This document shows positions 15,332 through 15,358 of a DNA stretch of 15,358 nucleotides, piece after piece (positions within the stretch are counted from its first letter, which is position 1; every line of letters starts with the position of its first letter). The DNA is taken from NCBI GenBank assembly GCA_948896875.1, contig CAQUWW010000068.1, positions 1 to 15,358 on the forward strand. Reading direction: 5' to 3'. The notes beneath the pieces were generated by a model. The model searched no databases. It was given only the letters and a program-made list of their open reading frames with translations, and was not told the DNA's origin. The stretch is from an uncultured Acetatifactor sp. (lineage in GTDB: Bacteria; Bacillota; Clostridia; Lachnospirales; Lachnospiraceae). The position numbers and the translations under genes were made by a program.

Positions 15332-15358
15332 TAACACGATGTATCAAATCACAACGAT

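Larger units (their letters stand above)
14641..15358. other. Gene-free regulatory region at the right end
   Basis: No convincing gene is seen on either strand; short frames lack ribosome sites and recognisable products. The left half (14641-14950) holds the operon promoter, upstream repeats and leader. The middle (about 14950-15215) shows nothing recognisable apart from a CCATGCATGG palindrome (15171-15180). The right part (15227-15358) holds a plus-strand promoter candidate, two inverted repeats and a boxA-like element. No tRNA or rRNA body was recognised. Confidence 0.6.

Overview
The window looks like part of a carbohydrate-utilisation locus from a Gram-positive gut-type Clostridia, most likely Lachnospiraceae. 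The evidence is the gene layout (lipoprotein binding protein, two LplB/LplC-type permeases, no ATPase, a membrane-anchored AraC regulator, then cytoplasmic glycosidases), AGGAGG-type ribosome binding sites, several TTG starts and roughly balanced base composition. The genus cannot be told from the sequence.

All eight genes lie on the minus strand and read right to left: solute-binding lipoprotein (12913-14565, probably starting further upstream), permease 1 (11821-12783), permease 2 (10913-11806), AraC-family membrane regulator (8655-10838), GH95 (6268-8628), GH2 (3138-6266), L-fucose/L-arabinose isomerase-family protein (1690-3060) and GH31 (1693 down past the left edge). From permease 1 onward the gaps run from a 4-base overlap to 77 bases, and a good sigma-A-type promoter lies only in front of the binding protein, so the set is probably one long operon.

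The glycosidases lack signal peptides, so the likely scheme is uptake of an oligosaccharide by the ABC transporter followed by trimming in the cytoplasm. GH95 (alpha-L-fucosidase or alpha-L-galactosidase), GH2 (beta-galactosidase-like) and GH31 (alpha-xylosidase/alpha-glucosidase type) would together dismantle the Fuc-Gal-Xyl side chain of fucosylated xyloglucan, and the isomerase could take in the released L-fucose. This substrate is an inference. Host fucosylated glycans or another plant polysaccharide remain possible, and no endo-glucanase, beta-glucosidase or ATPase gene is in the window.

The right end (14641-15358) has no convincing gene. It holds the binding-protein promoter with clustered TGATAT half-sites, an inverted repeat at the predicted transcription start, a two-codon upstream reading frame, and at the far right a separate plus-strand promoter with two inverted repeats and a boxA-like element that point to a divergent transcript leaving the window. 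The most notable anomaly is the binding protein's start: a typical lipoprotein signal peptide continues upstream of the first ATG with no ATG, GTG or TTG in frame.
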